Positions 60,868-64,000 of a DNA stretch of 64,000 nucleotides are shown here, piece after piece. The notes under the pieces were generated by a model, which was not told the origin of the DNA, made no database searches, and worked only from the letters and a program-made list of their open reading frames with translations. The DNA is taken from contig NZ_JBGQOP010000002.1 in assembly GCF_052119705.1 (NCBI RefSeq), forward strand, positions 1 through 64,000, read 5' to 3'. The position numbers were made by a program, and so were the translations under genes. Source of the stretch: Oceanimonas sp052119705. Its GTDB lineage: Bacteria; Pseudomonadota; Gammaproteobacteria; Enterobacterales; Aeromonadaceae. The stretch's first letter is position 1, and each line of letters starts with the position of its first letter.

Positions 60868-61204
60868 GGAGTGAACAGAGAGATGGGAGGAATAAAAATA
60901 CAGCGCCCAACTAAAAGCTGAGACTCAATATTTTTTCGCAACGGAACCCACTGAAACCGCGGAAAAATAGTGCTTAAAACTGAAAGAGTTTAATGGGTAA
61001 GATCGATTAACAAACCATCCTGCTCTGCAGGACTTAACGCTCAAAGCGGCTTTAGGCTTGCTCTTACTAATTAAGTTTTTTGGCATTTTCGTACTTATCC
61101 CATCTTAATTTTTCCGTGGATTTCGTTGCAGAAGGCCTTTTAGTGGGGGGGTGAAATAAAAACGGCGCCGTATATACGGCGCCGTTTTACTTTTAGCTTC
61201 TAGC
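60868..61204. repeat. Repeat-rich intergenic region with 200-bp inverted-repeat element, copy 2
   Basis: Positions 60868-60920 hold an inverted GGGCGCTG/T-tract/heptamer module. About 60931-61131 is a second inverted-repeat element: CGCAACGGAA on the left against TTCGTTGCAG on the right, with inner arms TTTAATGGGTAAG (from 60989) and CTCTTACTAATTAAG (to 61075). CGGAAAAATAGTG (60960-60972) matches copy 1 (23921-23933, inverted). No gene is seen. Confidence 0.7.
61159..61188. terminator. Terminator after trxB
   Basis: A perfect 30-nt palindrome AAAACGGCGCCGTA-TA-TACGGCGCCGTTTT ends in Ts on both strands. Confidence 0.92.
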
Positions 61205-62158
61205 TTACTTCAGACCATCTAAGTAGCGCTCGGCATCTAAGGCTGCCATGCAGCCGGTGCCAGCTGATGTTATGGCTTGGCGATAGGTATGATCCATCAC
61301 ATCACCGGCGGCAAATACGCCCTCTATACTCGTTTGCGTGGCATTACCCTGTAAGCCGGATTGTACCTTAAGGTAGCCGTTTGCCATGTCCAGCTGATCA
61401 ACAAACAGGCTGGTATTAGGCTGATGGCCGATGGCGATGAATACTCCTGCCAGCGCTAATTCTTCTTCTTTATCCGTTTGCGTATTTTTTAAACGCAGGC
61501 CGGTCACGCCCATGTTGTCGCCCAACACTTCTTCTAGCGTGCTGTTGGTGTGCAGAATAATATTGCCGTTATTCACCTTATCCATTAGGCGATCAATCAA
61601 GATTTTCTCGGAGCGAAACTCGTCACGGCGATGCACTAAGTGTACTTCAGCGGCAATATTTGACAGATAGAGCGCTTCTTCCACTGCAGTATTACCGCCG
61701 CCAATTACGGCTACTTTTTGGTTACGATAAAAGAATCCATCGCAAGTGGCGCAGGCAGAGACGCCGCGGCCTTGAAAGGCTTCTTCAGAGGGTAAACCTA
61801 AGTACTTAGCCGAGGCGCCGGTAGCAATAATCAGGGCGTCACAGCTATAGGTGACACTGTCGCCTTTTAGTTGAAAAGGGCGCTGGCTTAAGTCCACACT
61901 GTTGATGTGATCAAGCAGTATTTCGGTTTCAAAGCGCTCTGCATGAGCTTTCATGCGTTCCATTAAGGCGGGGCCGGTTAAGCCTTCAGGGTCGCCAGGC
62001 CAGTTTTCCACGTCTGTAGTGGTGGTCAGTTGTCCGCCTTGTTGAATACCGGTGACTAACACGGGATTAAGGTTGGCGCGCGCCGCGTATACGGCGGCGG
62101 TATATCCTGCAGGACCCGATCCTAAGATCAGCAGTTTTGCATGTTTTGCTTGGCTCAT
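61205..62158 (-). CDS. trxB: Thioredoxin reductase
   Basis: TrxB is the FAD/NADPH enzyme that keeps thioredoxin reduced. The 317 residues (E. coli 321) show FAD motif LLILGSGPAGYTAAVYAAR, the redox CATCDG (about 136-141), the NADPH motif VAVIGGGNTAVEEALYL and a C-terminal GVFAAGDVMDHTYRQAITSAG. ATG 62158 after TTGGAG is chosen; the extension to 62245 lacks support. It is divergent from lrp, with ftsK beyond, as in E. coli. Confidence 0.97.
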   Translation of the reverse strand: MSQAKHAKLLILGSGPAGYTAAVYAARANLNPVLVTGIQQGGQLTTTTDVENWPGDPEGLTGPALMERMKAHAERFETEILLDHINSVDLSQRPFQLKGDSVTYSCDALIIATGASAKYLGLPSEEAFQGRGVSACATCDGFFYRNQKVAVIGGGNTAVEEALYLSNIAAEVHLVHRRDEFRSEKILIDRLMDKVNNGNIILHTNSTLEEVLGDNMGVTGLRLKNTQTDKEEELALAGVFIAIGHQPNTSLFVDQLDMANGYLKVQSGLQGNATQTSIEGVFAAGDVMDHTYRQAITSAGTGCMAALDAERYLDGLK

Positions 62159-62843
62159 TTGTTTCTCCAACCTGAGTAGGCAGATAATTGTGGCCCGATT
62201 GTAGGGGATAGCTGAAAGGGAATAAAGTAGCAAAGCCACAGCCATACGGCAGCGAACGCGTGTTTAAGGCACAGCTTGATGGTTAAGCCGCAGGTTACGC
62301 TAGTTGACTCAGTGATCACTAGCAAGTTGGAGTTAGAACGAATGGTTATTTTATATAGCTAAAGGTGCGTGATTGTTAAGGCTCGCTTGAATATGCTCGT
62401 TATTCGCTGTGTGAGATAGAGCTTAGCCGCGTGACTCATTCATGCTGCGAGGCATAGGTGTAATCAATAACCCTGTTATTTATCTGGTCATGGTGATTTA
62501 TATGCATTAGGGTTCTTTTTTTGAACTAATGTCCCGTAGGAAATCTGCACTGCTCGCTGCCAGTAAAACAGAATGGAAATGATTTTTTCAGTTGTAAAAC
62601 AAACGTATCTGCTACCTGTTTGGCATCTACCATGTTAAGATGCCAAAAGATATGCTGTAATAGATAATCGCTTATTTTATGTATTTATCTGTTTTCTAAA
62701 TTGCGAGATGGCGACGGCGCCTGCCAAAGTGAGCTTTTTATACCAGGCCAAGCGTTGAGTGCTGCCTAATGCAGACTAACTCGGGTGTTGAGCTGCCGTT
62801 TTGTGCCAAATAGTCTACCTATTCACAGTGGAATATATCGATA
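62159..62843. promoter_or_regulatory. Long trxB-lrp divergent regulatory region
   Basis: 685 bp without a gene, AT-rich in the lrp-proximal 350 bp. E. coli lrp also has a long untranslated leader and autoregulates through several AT-rich sites, so a similar arrangement is plausible. No individual site can be assigned with confidence. Confidence 0.5.
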
Positions 62844-63359
62844 ATGAGTCAAAGGATGGATGAAGTGCTAGATTTGAACAGTAGACCAGCCAAAGATCTC
62901 GACCGTATAGATCGCAATATTTTAAACGAGCTGCAACAAGACGGCCGTATTTCTAACGTTGAGTTGTCCAAGCGTGTGGGTTTGAGTCCAACGCCTTGTT
63001 TAGAGCGAGTGCGTCGTTTAGAACGCCATGGCTATATTGAAGGCTATACGGCAATTTTGAATCCGCAGTTTCTGGATGCCTCTTTGCTGGTATTTGTCGA
63101 AATTACGCTCAATCGTGGCACGCCGGACGTATTTGATGAGTTTAATGATGCAGTCCAAAGACTCGAAGAAATTCAAGAGTGTCATTTGGTTTCGGGTGAT
63201 TTTGACTACCTGCTGAAAACGCGAGTGGCGGATATGTCGGCCTACCGAAAGTTGCTGGGCGAAACCTTGTTACGCTTACCCGGCGTGAACGACACCCGCA
63301 CCTATGTGGTGATGGAAGAGGTTAAGCAAAGTAATCGTCTGGTGATAAATACCCGTTAA
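62844..63359 (+). CDS. lrp: Leucine-responsive regulatory protein
   Basis: Lrp is a global feast/famine regulator of amino-acid metabolism and transport. From KDLDRIDRNILNELQQDGRI onward it is near-identical to E. coli Lrp: helix-turn-helix (about 27-70; NVELSKRVGLSPTPCLERVR), then RAM domain with LLVFVEITLNRG and LVSGDFDYLLKTRV. Start is uncertain: ATG 62844 gives 171 aa (E. coli 164), and ATG 62856 is an alternative; neither has a strong ribosome-binding site. Order trxB-lrp-ftsK matches E. coli. Confidence 0.97.
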   Translation: MSQRMDEVLDLNSRPAKDLDRIDRNILNELQQDGRISNVELSKRVGLSPTPCLERVRRLERHGYIEGYTAILNPQFLDASLLVFVEITLNRGTPDVFDEFNDAVQRLEEIQECHLVSGDFDYLLKTRVADMSAYRKLLGETLLRLPGVNDTRTYVVMEEVKQSNRLVINTR

Positions 63360-63425
63360 GCTGTGCTAATGGGCTCGGCTCTGGTATTTTTATCGCGAGC
63401 GAGCTGACCCAAAACTCAGACTCTG

Positions 63426-63448
63426 CGAGCGGCCTTGGCCGCTCGTTT
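63426..63448 (+). terminator. Terminator-like hairpin between lrp and ftsK
   Basis: CGAGCGGCC (63426-63434) pairs with GGCCGCTCG (63437-63445) around TT, followed by TTTG. The T tract is short. Confidence 0.6.
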
Positions 63449-63531
63449 GTCGTTTAGGTCTCTGGCGACTTGTTTTGTCGCAAGCCGACCATTAATTTTA
63501 TGAATAACCTTAAAAGTGAAGGAGCAGGCGT

Positions 63532-64000
63532 TTGGCGCAGAAAAAGCTGTTTACTCCCATGTCTGGTTTACAGCGTCTATTTGAAGCCGGATTGATCACC
63601 ATTATTTTATTGGCGATCTTCATGATGTTGTCCTTGGTGTCTTATCACCCCTCGGATCCGGGCTGGTCACAAACTGCGTGGGGCGGAGAAATTCGTAATG
63701 CCGCAGGTCCAGCGGGTGCCTGGTTGGCTGACATATTGCTGTTTTCCTTTGGCTTCTCCGCCTATGTGGTGCCGCTATTTATGGTCCTGATCGGCTGGCT
63801 TACCCTATGGCGCCCGAGAGCGTTAAGTGACATTTGTTACTTAACCTTAAGTCTACGTATTATTGGCTTTTTAATGCTGCTGCTGAGTGCCTTAACCTTG
63901 GCCAGCATGAACTTAGGTAATATTTATTATTTTTCTTCCGGTGGCTTAATTGGTGACATGCTGGCTTCGGCCATTGCCCCTGTGTTTGGAACTCTCGGCA
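63532..64000 (+). CDS. ftsK: DNA translocase FtsK, 5' end only
   Basis: FtsK anchors at the septum and pumps DNA toward dif during division. Only about 156 N-terminal residues lie in the window. They match the E. coli FtsK membrane domain: LEAGL-type first helix (here FEAGLITIILLAIFMMLSLVS), the SYHPSDPGWSQTAWGG periplasmic block, GPAGAWLADILLFSFGFSAY and LSLRIIGFLMLLLSA. The start is TTG 63532, seven bases after AAGGAG (63519-63524). The motor and gamma domains lie beyond the window edge. Confidence 0.95.
   Translation, partial: MAQKKLFTPMSGLQRLFEAGLITIILLAIFMMLSLVSYHPSDPGWSQTAWGGEIRNAAGPAGAWLADILLFSFGFSAYVVPLFMVLIGWLTLWRPRALSDICYLTLSLRIIGFLMLLLSALTLASMNLGNIYYFSSGGLIGDMLASAIAPVFGTLG

Overview
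The window looks like ordinary chromosomal backbone of a marine-type gammaproteobacterium. rnhA/dnaQ, recCBD, rlmM, xni, ppnN, queF, syd, truC, dbpA, glnD, cspD/clpS/clpA, infA, aat, bpt, trxB, lrp and ftsK all resemble the E. coli/Vibrio/Aeromonas families. Several small families typical of Aeromonadales, Vibrionales and Alteromonadales (TIGR03503, DUF3549, DUF3301, DUF2310, DUF3081, DUF2789) suggest an Aeromonadaceae-like host such as Oceanisphaera, Oceanimonas or Zobellella. That placement is inferred from gene content; no database was searched.

Layout. 0.2-3 kb: rnhA and dnaQ divergent, a TIGR03503 membrane protein and tRNA-Asp(GUC) with its own promoter and terminator. 3-7.2 kb: a possible integration scar next to the tRNA, a HAD hydrolase and two overlapping GTPase genes. 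7.2-17.8 kb: recC-recB-recD on the minus strand, overlapping by 4 nt, headed by a WYL-domain regulator of BrxR/CapW type. 18-26.7 kb: a cold-shock-domain membrane protein, a secreted 16-residue-repeat protein, a YghU-type GST, a 2-oxoadipate dioxygenase-like enzyme, a BCCT transporter, and a CNB-CBS-DUF294 protein coupled to a DnaQ-like exonuclease. 26.7-30.5 kb: a DUF2726 protein, an alpha/beta hydrolase-DUF423-rlmM operon and an unknown secreted protein. 30.7-38.9 kb (minus strand): NAD-type isocitrate dehydrogenase, xni, ppnN, a diguanylate cyclase, a TPR protein with a degenerate GGDEF domain, and queF. 39-46.8 kb: syd, several small DUF genes, yqcC-truC-yqcA, meso-diaminopimelate dehydrogenase and cvfB. 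47-51 kb: an SLC13/RCK_C permease, a DUF3081 gene and dbpA. 51-59 kb: glnD, then a compact N-degron block (cspD, clpS-clpA, infA, bpt, aat). 59-64 kb: dauA, trxB, lrp and the 5' end of ftsK.

How genes work together. ClpS and ClpA recognise and unfold substrates bearing destabilising N-termini, and Aat and Bpt create those N-termini; all four lie within 4.5 kb. RecBCD is encoded as one translationally coupled unit and may be controlled by the WYL regulator immediately upstream. PpnN, Xni and IDH look like one transcription unit. GlnD, Lrp and a DAP dehydrogenase touch nitrogen and amino-acid metabolism but are separate units.

No CRISPR array, rRNA operon, insertion sequence, prophage or complete new defence system is visible. 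The least-explained material is in the intergenic DNA: tandem heptamers that recur next to stop codons, a composite module containing GGCGCTGGGCGCT, a roughly 180-200 bp inverted-repeat element present twice, a GCTGA-CGCTTAC repeat family, and tRNA-Asp-end repeats with GTGACC direct repeats. The most testable gene-level lead is the WYL regulator-recCBD unit, with a perfect palindrome in the recC promoter region.
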